Shown here one piece after another: positions 17,545 to 26,890 of a stretch of 45,133 nt of DNA (the stretch's first letter is position 1; every line of letters begins with the position of its first letter). The DNA lies in the NCBI GenBank assembly GCA_013822585.1, contig PNKG01000002.1:1-45133 (forward strand). Reading direction: 5' to 3'. Position numbers and translations under genes: made by a program. This DNA comes from Opitutus sp. GTDB lineage: Bacteria > Verrucomicrobiota > Verrucomicrobiia > Opitutales > Opitutaceae. The notes under the pieces are model-generated. The model worked only from the letters and a program-made list of their open reading frames with translations. It was not told the origin of the DNA and searched no databases.

Positions 17545-18794
17545 GGGTCGCGCTCGTCACCTTCGAATTCCCCCCGGACACGCCCTACGGCGGCATCGCC
17601 ACCTACATGACGGAGGTGGCGGACATGCTCGCCGCCGCCGGCCACGAGGTCGAGGTGTTCTGCGCCGGCCATGCGTCGCGCACGGAGCGGCACCGCGCCG
17701 GGGTGCCGGTGCACATCGTCGCCGGGCTCGACAAGGACCGCTTCGCCGAGGAGGTGCGGCCGGTCTTCGCGGCGCGGCATGCCGGGCGTCCGTTCGACAT
17801 CATCGAGTGCGCCGACATCAACGGCGACGGACGTGTGCTGCGGGAGGCGTTCCCCGAGGTGCCGCTCGTGATCAAGATGCACGGGCCGACCTTTCTCTGT
17901 GTCCGCGTCAATCATCTGCCGCTCACCCTCGGCCAGAAGCTTCGCTTCACGCTCGGCGCCCTGCGTCGCGGCCGCTTCGCCTGGTTGAATCCGGATCAAA
18001 GCATCCTTCATCTGCGCAACCGCCGCGAGCAGGCGCTCTATCGGACGGCGGACGTGGTGGCCAGTCCGTCACGGGACATGATTCCGATCGTGGAAAACGA
18101 ATGGGGGCGCCGGCCGGAGGGCATCGTCTGTCTGCCGAATCCGCATTCCCCCTCAGCAGCGCTGCTCGCCGTGCCGCCACCCCGGAGGGACGAGCCGATC
18201 CTCTTTCTCGGGCGTCTCGAATTGCTCAAGGGGGCGGCCGACCTGATCGAGGCCTTGCGACTGCTCGAGCGTTCGGGCCATCCCGTCTCCGCCACCTTCG
18301 TGGGCGCGCCTTTCCCTTCGCCCCGGCGGGGATTGAACATGGAGCAATGGGCGGCCCGGCGTCTTCGGCTGGACTCCGGACGCTACCGCTTCACCGGTCC
18401 GGTGCCGCGCGCGGAAATCGCCGGACACTTCGGCCGGTGCCAGCTGGTCGTCCTGCCGAGCCGTTGGGACAATTTCCCCTACACCTGCCTGGAGGCGATG
18501 GCGGCGGGGCGTGCCGTCATCGCCGGCGCCAACGGTGGCATGCGCGACATGATCGCCGACGGAGTCAGCGGCCTGCTCGTCAATCCCTCCGACCCCAAGG
18601 CGCTGGCAGCCAGGATTGCCGAGGCCCTGGCGCGGCCTGAGCGACTGGCCGCGATCGGCGACGCCGCCCGGCAGCGGGTGATCACCGTCTATTCCGCCGC
18701 CGCCATACTCCCGCGGCACCTCGGGGTCTACGAGCAAGCCCGGGCGGCGGCGCACCGCCGCCGCAGCGTGGCCGCCGCGGGCCGCCTGGCCTGA
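17541..18794 (+). CDS. Glycosyltransferase family 4
   Basis: MRVALVTFEFPPDTPYGGIATYMTEVADML...VVLPSRWDNFPYTCLEAMAAGRAVIAGANGGMRDMIADGVSGLLV. Confidence 0.92.
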   Translation: MRVALVTFEFPPDTPYGGIATYMTEVADMLAAAGHEVEVFCAGHASRTERHRAGVPVHIVAGLDKDRFAEEVRPVFAARHAGRPFDIIECADINGDGRVLREAFPEVPLVIKMHGPTFLCVRVNHLPLTLGQKLRFTLGALRRGRFAWLNPDQSILHLRNRREQALYRTADVVASPSRDMIPIVENEWGRRPEGIVCLPNPHSPSAALLAVPPPRRDEPILFLGRLELLKGAADLIEALRLLERSGHPVSATFVGAPFPSPRRGLNMEQWAARRLRLDSGRYRFTGPVPRAEIAGHFGRCQLVVLPSRWDNFPYTCLEAMAAGRAVIAGANGGMRDMIADGVSGLLVNPSDPKALAARIAEALARPERLAAIGDAARQRVITVYSAAAILPRHLGVYEQARAAAHRRRSVAAAGRLA

Positions 18795-20053
18795 TGCCCC
18801 GTCCTGACCGAGACTTTCCCGATTTGCGCGTCGCACTGATCAGTTTCGAATTCCCCCCGGCGGTGGCCATCGGCGGAATCGGGACCTATGCCGCGCAAGC
18901 GGCGCGATCGCTCGCGAACCACGGTGTCAGCCCGGTGGTGTTCTCCGCCGGCATTTCCGCCGGTGTCGAGCGCACGGAAGAAGGCGTGACCGTGCATCGC
19001 ATCGCCGCCGCGGATCGGCGGACATTCGCCCCGGCCTTGGTTCCCGCGTTGCTTGCCGAGCATGCGCGCCGCCCCATCGATCTGATTGAAGCACCCGAGA
19101 TCGGTCCCGAGGGCGCGGAGGCCTTCGCCGCGCTGCCCTCGGCCGCGCGCGTGGTGAAACTGCACACGCCGACCTTCCTGCTGGAACGCCTCGGCAGCGA
19201 TCCCCTGCCCCCCGGCGCCCGCCTGCGTTTTTTCCTCGGCGCCTTGCGGCGCGGACGCTGGCAGACCGCGCCGTCCCCGCGCCGCTCCATCGCAGACGAG
19301 GACCCCGAATGCCGCGGCGCGCGTCTCGCCGACGAAGTCGCCGCGCCATGCGCCGCCATTGCGGAGCTGGTGGGAAAGGAGTGGTCGCTCCCGACGGATC
19401 GCCTGTCGATTTTCCCCCTGCCCTATTCGCCTCCTGCCGCGCTCCTCGCGCTCGATCCGCCCGAAGCAGTGCGCACCGTCGGCTTCCTCGGACGGCTCGA
19501 ACCGCGCAAGGGCGTGCTGGAAATGGCGGAGGCCATCCCGCAGATGCTCCGCGCGGCCCCGCACCTGCGTTTCCGCTTCATCGGCCCGTCATGGCCGTTC
19601 CAAGGCGGGGACATGCGCGCGTGGATCGAGCGTCGACTGACGAGGCATCGCGCCGCGATGGAGTTCACCGGCGCGGTATCCCCCGGCGACATCCCGGCAC
19701 AACTCGCCCGTTGCGACGCGGTGGTGCTTCCGAGTCGTTGGGAGAACTTCCCTTATGCCTGCTGGGAATCGCTCGCGGCGGCCCGTGTCGTCATCGGCTC
19801 CGCGGCGGGCGGCATGGCCGATGTCATCGAACCCGGCGTCTCCGGGCTGCTCATCCCCCCGCGCGCCCCGGCGGCGATCGCCGCGGCCGTGCTTTCCCTG
19901 CTCGGAATGCCGGGGCGGTGCGGCGCGCTGGCCGCCAAGGGCCGGGCCCGGGTGCTGGAGCTGCTCGCGCCAGAGCGGGTCCTGCCCTTGCAGCTGGCCT
20001 CCTATGCCCGCGCCCGCGCCCGCGCCGGCGGACGCGCAAGCCCTGGATCCTAA
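18794..20053 (+). CDS. Glycosyltransferase family 4 (tandem paralogue of preceding gene)
   Basis: LRVALISFEFPPAVAIGGIGTYAAQAARSL...VVLPSRWENFPYACWESLAAARVVIGSAAGGMADVIEPGVSGLLI. Confidence 0.92.
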   Translation: MPRPDRDFPDLRVALISFEFPPAVAIGGIGTYAAQAARSLANHGVSPVVFSAGISAGVERTEEGVTVHRIAAADRRTFAPALVPALLAEHARRPIDLIEAPEIGPEGAEAFAALPSAARVVKLHTPTFLLERLGSDPLPPGARLRFFLGALRRGRWQTAPSPRRSIADEDPECRGARLADEVAAPCAAIAELVGKEWSLPTDRLSIFPLPYSPPAALLALDPPEAVRTVGFLGRLEPRKGVLEMAEAIPQMLRAAPHLRFRFIGPSWPFQGGDMRAWIERRLTRHRAAMEFTGAVSPGDIPAQLARCDAVVLPSRWENFPYACWESLAAARVVIGSAAGGMADVIEPGVSGLLIPPRAPAAIAAAVLSLLGMPGRCGALAAKGRARVLELLAPERVLPLQLASYARARARAGGRASPGS

Positions 20054-20061
20054 TCGCTCCC

Positions 20062-21012
20062 ATGCCTCGCCTCAGCGCGGTTATCTGCACCTACGCCCCG
20101 CGGGCTGATTATCTTCTGCGGGTGATCGGATCCTACGCCGCGCAGACACTGCCGTCGGCCGAGCGGGAGCTGATCATCGTCGACAGCGGCTCGCCGGTCC
20201 CGCTGAGCGGGCGCTCCGATCTGCCGCTGCCGGCCGGGACCCGCCTGCTGCGCACCGCGCGCCCGGGTCTCGCTCTCGCCCGTTTGACCGGAATCCGGGC
20301 GGCGGCCGGCGACTGCATCGCTGCACTCGACGACGACACTGTGATGGAGCCGGATTACCTCGCCGCGGGGCTCGACCACCTCGACCGCAACCCGCGCTGC
20401 GCCTCGGTCAGCGGCCGGTTGCGCGGCGAGTTCGAGTCGCCCCCCCCGGCGTGGATCGGCGAGTTCCACACGCTGCTGGCGTTGCGCGACCTCGGCGAGC
20501 GGATCATCACCGCCGAATTCCCCGCTGGGGAGCCGCCCGGAAACTATCCGGACTGCGCCCCTCTGGGCGCGAACCTCTCGCGCCGCGACGTCTGCCTCGA
20601 CTACTTCTCCGCCTGGGAACGCGATGCGTCGCGCCGGACCCTCGGACGCAACGCCGGTTCGCTCGCCTCGGGCGAGGACAACGATTTTGCGCTGTTTGTC
20701 CTCAAGTCGGGTCGGAGCGTCGCCTACCTCCCGGCCATGCGGCTGCTCCATCTCATCCCCGCGCGCCGACTCGACCCGGACTATCTCGCGCGGCTGAACC
20801 ACGCTTCGCAGCGCACGTGGACGCACGTGCTGCTGATGAACGGGATTTCGCCGTGGCCCGCGATCCCGCGTTGGACCGTTCCGCTCCGCCAGGCGAAGGC
20901 TTGGTTCAGCTGCCGCGCGTGGAATGGACCGGTGGAACGCATCCGCTGGCGCGGCGCCTGCGGCCACTTCGAAGGCCGCGCCCTGCCCCGCTCCCCGGAA
21001 TCCACCGCCTGA
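20062..21012 (+). CDS. Glycosyltransferase family 2
   Basis: LSAVICTYAPRADYLLRVIGSYAAQTLPSAERELIIVDSGS...CIAALDDDTVMEPDYL. Confidence 0.88.
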   Translation: MPRLSAVICTYAPRADYLLRVIGSYAAQTLPSAERELIIVDSGSPVPLSGRSDLPLPAGTRLLRTARPGLALARLTGIRAAAGDCIAALDDDTVMEPDYLAAGLDHLDRNPRCASVSGRLRGEFESPPPAWIGEFHTLLALRDLGERIITAEFPAGEPPGNYPDCAPLGANLSRRDVCLDYFSAWERDASRRTLGRNAGSLASGEDNDFALFVLKSGRSVAYLPAMRLLHLIPARRLDPDYLARLNHASQRTWTHVLLMNGISPWPAIPRWTVPLRQAKAWFSCRAWNGPVERIRWRGACGHFEGRALPRSPESTA

Positions 21013-21017
21013 GCCGC

Positions 21018-21890
21018 ATGCCCCTCGCCCGCCATCTTTCCTTCCGTCTCTTGCAAAGGCTCGGCCCGCAGGTCTCCGTCCGTCTCGGCGCGCGCACCCT
21101 CCTCGTGCCGACCCACGATGCCGCCGCGCTCGCCTGGATCCACTGGCATCCCTCCTGGAAGAGCACCCTGATCGGACATCTCCTGCCCCGTCGGCCGGGT
21201 GCCTTCGTCGACGTGGGAGCCAATGCCGGCCAGACACTGGCCGATCATCTCGCGCTTGGAGTGGCACGCCCCTACGTCGGTTTCGAGCCGAATCCCGCCT
21301 GTGCAGCCTTCATCGACCGCATCGTGACGCTCAACCGGCTCGCCGACGTCACGCTCGTGCCCGCGGCGGCCGGTGCACGACAGGAGCTGCACGCCCTTTT
21401 CGTCGCGGCCGATTCGTCCACCGATCAGACGGCGACCCTGCGCGATGATCTGCGCGCTGCTCGCCGCCGCAGGACCTGGATCGCAACCGTCGCGTTGGAC
21501 GATGCGCTCGCCGCCGTCGGACACCGCGAGGTCGCGCTGCTGAAGATCGATGTCGAAGGCTACGAGCGGGAGGTGCTCGCCGGAGCGGCGCGCCTGCTTT
21601 CCACCGGCCGGCCGCCGATCCTCTGCGAGGTGCTGCGCGCCGATCCGCAGGAGGATTTCGTCCGCTACCGCGAGCGCATCGCCGTCCTCCGCGACCTTCT
21701 GCACGCGCACGGTTACCGGCTCTTCCAGATCGAGGACCACGGACATTCCGCCATGCCCGGCCTTCGCGAGGTGGAAAGATTCCCCGAAGAAATCTGGTCG
21801 GCCGAAAACGCCTCGGCCTGCGACTACCTCTTCGTCCCGCAGGAGTTCGACCTCCGGGAGCCCTTTCCAACCGTCGCCCCCCGTCGGTGA
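21018..21890 (+). CDS. FkbM family methyltransferase
   Basis: GAFVDVGANAGQTLADHLALGVARPYVGFEPNPA...LLKIDVEGYEREVLAGAARLL. Confidence 0.9.
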   Translation: MPLARHLSFRLLQRLGPQVSVRLGARTLLVPTHDAAALAWIHWHPSWKSTLIGHLLPRRPGAFVDVGANAGQTLADHLALGVARPYVGFEPNPACAAFIDRIVTLNRLADVTLVPAAAGARQELHALFVAADSSTDQTATLRDDLRAARRRRTWIATVALDDALAAVGHREVALLKIDVEGYEREVLAGAARLLSTGRPPILCEVLRADPQEDFVRYRERIAVLRDLLHAHGYRLFQIEDHGHSAMPGLREVERFPEEIWSAENASACDYLFVPQEFDLREPFPTVAPRR

Positions 21891-22843
21891 TGTCCTTCGC
21901 CGGCAAACTCCTCTATCACGCCTGGCACCGGCCGGCGGGCGTGGCGCGCCAGGTGATCGCCGCTGGCGGACCACTCCAAGTCTGGCGCACGGTGCGCGGC
22001 CGCCGCGAGATGGAGGCCGCTACGCACCGGCTCCCCGCGTTGCACGGCCTCGCCGGTCCGCCCGTGACGATGCATCTGCTCACCGGCCGGCGGTTCTGGT
22101 ATCAGACCGCGTTCTGCCTGTGGACCTTTTCCAAGTGCTCGCGGCGCCGGGTCGCACCGGTGATCCATGACGACGGCACGCTCGGGGATCTGCACCGCGG
22201 GACGCTCCGGCGTCTCTTTCCCGAGAGCACGTTCGTCTCCATCATCGAGGCGAAGGAGCGGCTGGACCGCCACCTCCCGGCGACGAAATTTCCCGTCTTG
22301 CGCGAGCGCTGGGTGAACTATCCCAATCTGCGCAAACTCACCGACCCCCACCTGGGATCCACCGGCTGGCAGCTGGTCGTCGACTCGGACCTCCTTTTTT
22401 TTCGCGAGCCGGAGTTCCTTGTCTCCTGGTGCGATGCGCCGGACCGGCCCCTGCACGCGGTGGACTGCGCCACCGCCTACGGCTACCCCGTGCCGCTCAT
22501 GGCCGAACTCGCCGGCGCCCCCGTGGCCGACCTCGTGAACGTCGGCCTGACGGGTCTCCGCAGCGAGACGCTCGATTGGGAGAAGCTCGAGGCGTGGACC
22601 GCCGCGTTGCTCGCCCGGCACGGCACGCACTACTTCCTCGAACAGGCGCTCGTCGCGATGCTCGTCGCCGGCCGCGAATGCGCGGTTGCGCCGGCCGCCG
22701 ACTACGTCACCGGCCCGCGGGAACCCGAGGCATCCGCCTGCCGCAGTGTCATGCACCACTACGTCGCGGATTCGAAGCGCTGGTATTTCCGCGCCAACTG
22801 GCGGCGCTCCCTTGATTCCCATGAAACCCACCCGGGAAGATAA
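21890..22843 (+). CDS. Putative GT-A-fold glycosyltransferase (uncharacterised)
   Basis: WQLVVDSDLLFFREPEFL (DxD-like) and HYFLEQALVAMLVAGRE; coupled to flanking genes. Confidence 0.6.
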   Translation: MSFAGKLLYHAWHRPAGVARQVIAAGGPLQVWRTVRGRREMEAATHRLPALHGLAGPPVTMHLLTGRRFWYQTAFCLWTFSKCSRRRVAPVIHDDGTLGDLHRGTLRRLFPESTFVSIIEAKERLDRHLPATKFPVLRERWVNYPNLRKLTDPHLGSTGWQLVVDSDLLFFREPEFLVSWCDAPDRPLHAVDCATAYGYPVPLMAELAGAPVADLVNVGLTGLRSETLDWEKLEAWTAALLARHGTHYFLEQALVAMLVAGRECAVAPAADYVTGPREPEASACRSVMHHYVADSKRWYFRANWRRSLDSHETHPGR

Positions 22844-23951
22844 GCCCGTGATCCCGGGAGCAGATCGGACCGGTTTCTTCCCGGAACTGCATGCGTTGCG
22901 CGGCCTGCTTGCGCTCTGGGTCTACGCCTACCACGCGGTGGGGCTTGGCTGGGGCAAGATCGAGCATTTCCCCGGTTTCTGGCCCCGCATCTCGAGCGGA
23001 GCCTACGCGGTCGACGTGTTCATCCTCCTGAGCGGGTTCGTGATCGCCGGATTGGTGAACGGAAGAGCGGAAAGCTACGGCCGCTACCTCTGGCGACGCG
23101 CCTGCCGGCTGTATCCCGTCTACCTGCTCGGATTACTGCTGGCGCTCGGCGGCATCTCGTCGGGATGGATCGCGCGACCCGAGACCGGCGCCGTAGGGGA
23201 GCATTTTGCCGCCCACCTGACCCTGTTGCACGGGCTCGTGCCCGACGCCTGGCTGCCCGACGCACCGGTGACACTGATCGGGGCGGCGTGGTCGCTTTCG
23301 CTGGAGTGGCAATTCTACCTCCTGGCTCCATTCGCGGTGCGCTTTGCTGGGCGCTCGCCCCTGCGCCTGCTCTTGCTGGGCTTGATCTGCCTCCTCGCCC
23401 AACGCCTCACCTGGCCGCGCTGGGCCGAGGCCGGATTCGAGTTCCCTTCGCTCCTGCCGACCCGGGCCGGTTATTTCTATCTGGGCATCGTCAGCTGGAT
23501 GATCGTCGACCGCGCATGGCGATCGCCCGGATTGGCGGAGCGGTCGCTCCTGTTGCTGGCCGCGGCCCCGTTGCTGTTGTTCGTCCGCGTCGAATACAGT
23601 GTCCCGCTGCTGCTATGGGCAGCCGCACTGGCGCTGATCCTGCCGGGCGAGCCGCAGGCCATGCCTCTCGTCGCGGCACTGCGTTCGCTCTCGCGCCGAC
23701 CGGTTGCCCAGCACCTGGGCAGCTGGTCCTATGCGGTCTACTTGCTCCATGCATTGGTGCTTCATCCCCTGGCCAATGCCTTCACATCGCTCCCCGCCGG
23801 GCCGCTGCGCGCCTTGATGCTGGGTCTGGCCGGGCTGCCTCTGACTCTCGGACTGGCGGCGCTGGTTCATCGCTGGGTCGAACTGCCCGCCATCCGCTAC
23901 GGCCGGGCACAACCGCAGCCCCCGGCCTCCGCCAGCGTTCCCATCCCATGA
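22821..23951 (+). CDS. Acyltransferase 3 family (OafA-like), integral membrane
   Basis: FFPELHALRGLLALWVYAYHA...YAVDVFILLSGFVIAGLVNGR...AAWSLSLEWQFYLLAPF. Confidence 0.93.
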   Translation: MKPTREDKPVIPGADRTGFFPELHALRGLLALWVYAYHAVGLGWGKIEHFPGFWPRISSGAYAVDVFILLSGFVIAGLVNGRAESYGRYLWRRACRLYPVYLLGLLLALGGISSGWIARPETGAVGEHFAAHLTLLHGLVPDAWLPDAPVTLIGAAWSLSLEWQFYLLAPFAVRFAGRSPLRLLLLGLICLLAQRLTWPRWAEAGFEFPSLLPTRAGYFYLGIVSWMIVDRAWRSPGLAERSLLLLAAAPLLLFVRVEYSVPLLLWAAALALILPGEPQAMPLVAALRSLSRRPVAQHLGSWSYAVYLLHALVLHPLANAFTSLPAGPLRALMLGLAGLPLTLGLAALVHRWVELPAIRYGRAQPQPPASASVPIP

Positions 23952-24064
23952 ACAGGCGCTTCGCCCGCACGCGCGATCCGCGCACGATCCTCGCCGTCGG
24001 CGCCTGCGTTCGCACCTCGCAGTCGTCGGGTTTGCCTCGGAGCGGGCCGGGCCGCCGCCAATAG
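23948..24064 (+). pseudogene. FkbM methyltransferase 5' fragment/relic (38-codon ORF)
   Basis: MNRRFARTRDPRTILAVGACVRTSQ... vs intact MRFARTRDLRTIFDVGANVGQTI at 25302-; 45/49 nt identical between 23956-24004 and 25305-25353. Confidence 0.65.
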
Positions 24065-24068
24065 CCCG

Positions 24069-25169
24069 ATGAATCTCCGCCACCACGTCATGTCCGGGCT
24101 TCCGGCCAGATTCACTGACACCGGGTTTCGCTTGGCGGCCGTCGCGATGTTGCTCGCGGTCACCGTGTTCTTTTTCGCCCCGCGCCTGGCACTTTGGAAT
24201 CTGGACTACAGCGGGGCCTTCGAGGCGGCTCGTGGACTCACGTTTCTCGCCCAATGCGAGGATCCCTTTCGCACGGACGTGGAACTGGCCATGCGCTGGC
24301 GCGTGCTTCCCCCGCTGGTGTGCCACGCCCTGGGCCTGAAGGGCTGGATGGCGTTCGCAATCCCGTGGGCGGGGGTCGCCGCGCTGGTCTGGGCGGGGCT
24401 CGATTGGTTTTTGCGCCACGGCTTGGATCGCAGGGCCGCATTGGCGGGCGGACTGCTGGTGGCCACCTCCTCTGGAGTCCTTGTCCCGCTGGGCTGGCTC
24501 GGAATAAACGATGGCTGGACCTGGCTTTGCCTGCTCTCGGTCACGGCTGCGCGCTCGAACAAGGGTGTCGCCGTCGCGCTGTTGCTCGGACCGTGGATCG
24601 ACGAGCGCGTGGTCGTCGGTCTCCCGCTGGCCCTCTGGTCGAGGCATTGCCTCGATCCCAAGACCGCCACCCCGGGACGCACCATGCTGCTCGGGCTATG
24701 GGTCGCTCCCTACCTGGTGTCGAGGCTGGCGGCGGTGACACTGGGTGCGGACCAGGGAACCGGGAGATTCCTGAGTCTGGCCTTCGCCGACTGCGCCGTC
24801 TGGCTGCCTTACGCCCCGCTTGGCTGGTGGATGGCCCTGCGCGCCGGCTGGCTGCCGGTGGTGTTCGCCGCTGCGGACTGGTGGCAGCACGGCAAGAGCG
24901 CATTCGCGCTCGGTGCAGTCTCGTTTGTGGCCGTGGCAGTCCCGACGCTCGTGCTGGCGGCAGACCTGAGCCGCTCCGCCGCGATCTTTCTCCCGGTGCT
25001 GTTCCTCGGCTGGGTTAGGCTGGCGCCACGCCTCGGAGATCGCCAGCTGCTGGCAGTCTCCATGGTGCAGTTGCTTCTGCCGGCAGCCCATGTGGTCTAC
25101 AATAAGATCGCCGTGATCAGCCCGCTCTTGCTGGAACTCTACCGCCTGTGGCGCCTTGCCCTCGTGTGA
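24069..25169 (+). CDS. Polytopic integral membrane protein of unknown family
   Basis: 366-aa ORF with multiple hydrophobic helices (FRLAAVAMLLAVTVFFFAPRLAL; AFALGAVSFVAVAVPTLVLAA). Confidence 0.75.
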   Translation: MNLRHHVMSGLPARFTDTGFRLAAVAMLLAVTVFFFAPRLALWNLDYSGAFEAARGLTFLAQCEDPFRTDVELAMRWRVLPPLVCHALGLKGWMAFAIPWAGVAALVWAGLDWFLRHGLDRRAALAGGLLVATSSGVLVPLGWLGINDGWTWLCLLSVTAARSNKGVAVALLLGPWIDERVVVGLPLALWSRHCLDPKTATPGRTMLLGLWVAPYLVSRLAAVTLGADQGTGRFLSLAFADCAVWLPYAPLGWWMALRAGWLPVVFAAADWWQHGKSAFALGAVSFVAVAVPTLVLAADLSRSAAIFLPVLFLGWVRLAPRLGDRQLLAVSMVQLLLPAAHVVYNKIAVISPLLLELYRLWRLALV

Positions 25170-25182
25170 ATACCCTCCACTG

Positions 25183-25923
25183 ATGAACTGGCGTTACCAT
25201 ATCGGTCGGGCGATTTCCCACACACTCCATGCGACCCTGGCCTGGCGCGGACTGCCCCTGATGAACTGGTTTCCCTACGGTCTCGTCTGGCCTTACGACG
25301 CCATGCGCTTCGCCCGCACGCGCGACCTGCGCACGATCTTCGACGTCGGCGCCAACGTCGGGCAGACGATCCGGCATCTCCGCCCGTTCTTCCCGGCTGC
25401 GCAGATCCACGCCTTCGAGCCCGTGCCCCAGACCTTCGCGACACTGGCGGCCTCGCTCTCCGCGGACCGCCGTGTGACTCTGAACCCGATGGCGCTGTCC
25501 GACACACCGGGGGAGGCGCAAATCTCCACCGGCCGCGAGAGCGTATGCAATTCCCTGCGCGTGGACCGCGCCGGCGAGCCGACAGTCGCGGTCCGGGTCG
25601 AGACGCTCGACCGCTATTGCGCGGCCCGGCGCATCGCCTGCATCGACATCCTGAAGATCGACGTCGAGGGATTCGAGATCGCCGTGCTGCGGGGTGCGTC
25701 GCGCCTCCTCGCCGAGAAGCGGGTGCGGGCGATCTACGCCGAGGTTTCCTTCACTCCGGGCGACACCGGGCAGACGCAGTTCAACGATTTCGCCGACGAA
25801 CTGACGCGGCATGGCTTCGTCTTTTCCGGAATCTACGAGGGCTGGCGGTTCCGCGACCGCCGTTATCAGCTGAAATTCGGCAACGCGCTCTTCTGGTGTC
25901 CGCATTTCAACCCCGCTCCCTGA
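25183..25923 (+). CDS. FkbM family methyltransferase
   Basis: LRTIFDVGANVGQTIRHLRPFFPAAQIHAFEPVPQTFATL...IDILKIDVEGFEIAVLRGASRLL. Confidence 0.92.
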   Translation: MNWRYHIGRAISHTLHATLAWRGLPLMNWFPYGLVWPYDAMRFARTRDLRTIFDVGANVGQTIRHLRPFFPAAQIHAFEPVPQTFATLAASLSADRRVTLNPMALSDTPGEAQISTGRESVCNSLRVDRAGEPTVAVRVETLDRYCAARRIACIDILKIDVEGFEIAVLRGASRLLAEKRVRAIYAEVSFTPGDTGQTQFNDFADELTRHGFVFSGIYEGWRFRDRRYQLKFGNALFWCPHFNPAP

Positions 25924-25936
25924 GCCGCTGCCCCGC

Positions 25937-26890
25937 GTGAATCCGCTCGTCTCAGTCGTCATCCCCTGCCGCAACGCGGCGCCCTGGGTGGAGCAGACCA
26001 TCGCGTCCGTCCTGCTCCAGACGCATCGCCCCCTGGAGATCATCGCCGTCGACGATCAGTCCACGGACGCCACGCCCTCGCTTCTCCAGCGCCATGCGGA
26101 GTCCGGGCCCGGCCTGTTCCGGCTGGTGCGCGGCGAGGGCCGGGGCGCCGCCGCCGCCCGCAACCGCGGATTCGCCGTGTCCCGCGGCGCCTACGTCAAG
26201 TTTCTCGACGCCGACGATCTGCTCTCGCCCGACACCGTGGCGGCGCAAGTCTCCGCGCTCGCCACCCGGCCGCGCCACGTCGCGCATTCCGCCTGGGCGC
26301 GGTTTCGCGATTCGCCCGACGAAGCCAGGTTCGTCCCCCGCGCCGGCTGGCACGATTCCGCCGAGCCGTTGGACTGGATCTGCGAAACCTGGGAGGACAC
26401 GGAGCCCATGTATCAGTGCGGCATGTTCCTGCTGCCCCGTCCCCTTCTCGAACAGGCCGGCCCGTGGGACGAACGGCTCACGCTGATCGACGACTTCGAG
26501 TTTTTCACCCGGGTGATCCTCAACTCCGCGGGCATCGTGCACACGCCGCAGGCCCGGCTCTTTTATCGTTCCAGCCTGCCGGACAGCCTGTCCGGACAAA
26601 GAAGCCGGCGCGCCTGGGAATCGGCCGTGCTCTCGACCCGGCTCGCCACCGGCCACGTCCTGCAACGCGAAAACTCGCCCCGCACCCGCCGGCTCGCCGC
26701 GAACATGTTCCAGCAACTCGTCCACTCGCTCCATCCCGCTCATCCCGATCTGGTGGGATCGCTGCTGGAGGAAGTCGCGCAACTCGGCGGCGCGGACGTG
26801 CTGCCGGGTGGCGGCCGGGGATTTCGTCTGCTGGCCCGTCTCGCCGGTTGGCGGGCCGCCTTTGCCGCCCGCCGTCTGCTCCGCCGATGA
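25937..26890 (+). CDS. Glycosyltransferase family 2
   Basis: VSVVIPCRNAAPWVEQTIASVLLQTHRPLEIIAVDDQSTDAT...VKFLDADDLLSPD; GTG start. Confidence 0.92.
   Translation: MNPLVSVVIPCRNAAPWVEQTIASVLLQTHRPLEIIAVDDQSTDATPSLLQRHAESGPGLFRLVRGEGRGAAAARNRGFAVSRGAYVKFLDADDLLSPDTVAAQVSALATRPRHVAHSAWARFRDSPDEARFVPRAGWHDSAEPLDWICETWEDTEPMYQCGMFLLPRPLLEQAGPWDERLTLIDDFEFFTRVILNSAGIVHTPQARLFYRSSLPDSLSGQRSRRAWESAVLSTRLATGHVLQRENSPRTRRLAANMFQQLVHSLHPAHPDLVGSLLEEVAQLGGADVLPGGGRGFRLLARLAGWRAAFAARRLLRR

Noticed and set aside
23948-25169. IS element insertion explaining the direct repeats around the membrane gene
   Set aside because: No transposase or terminal inverted repeats seen; repeats are FkbM coding sequence, so partial duplication/recombination is more likely.
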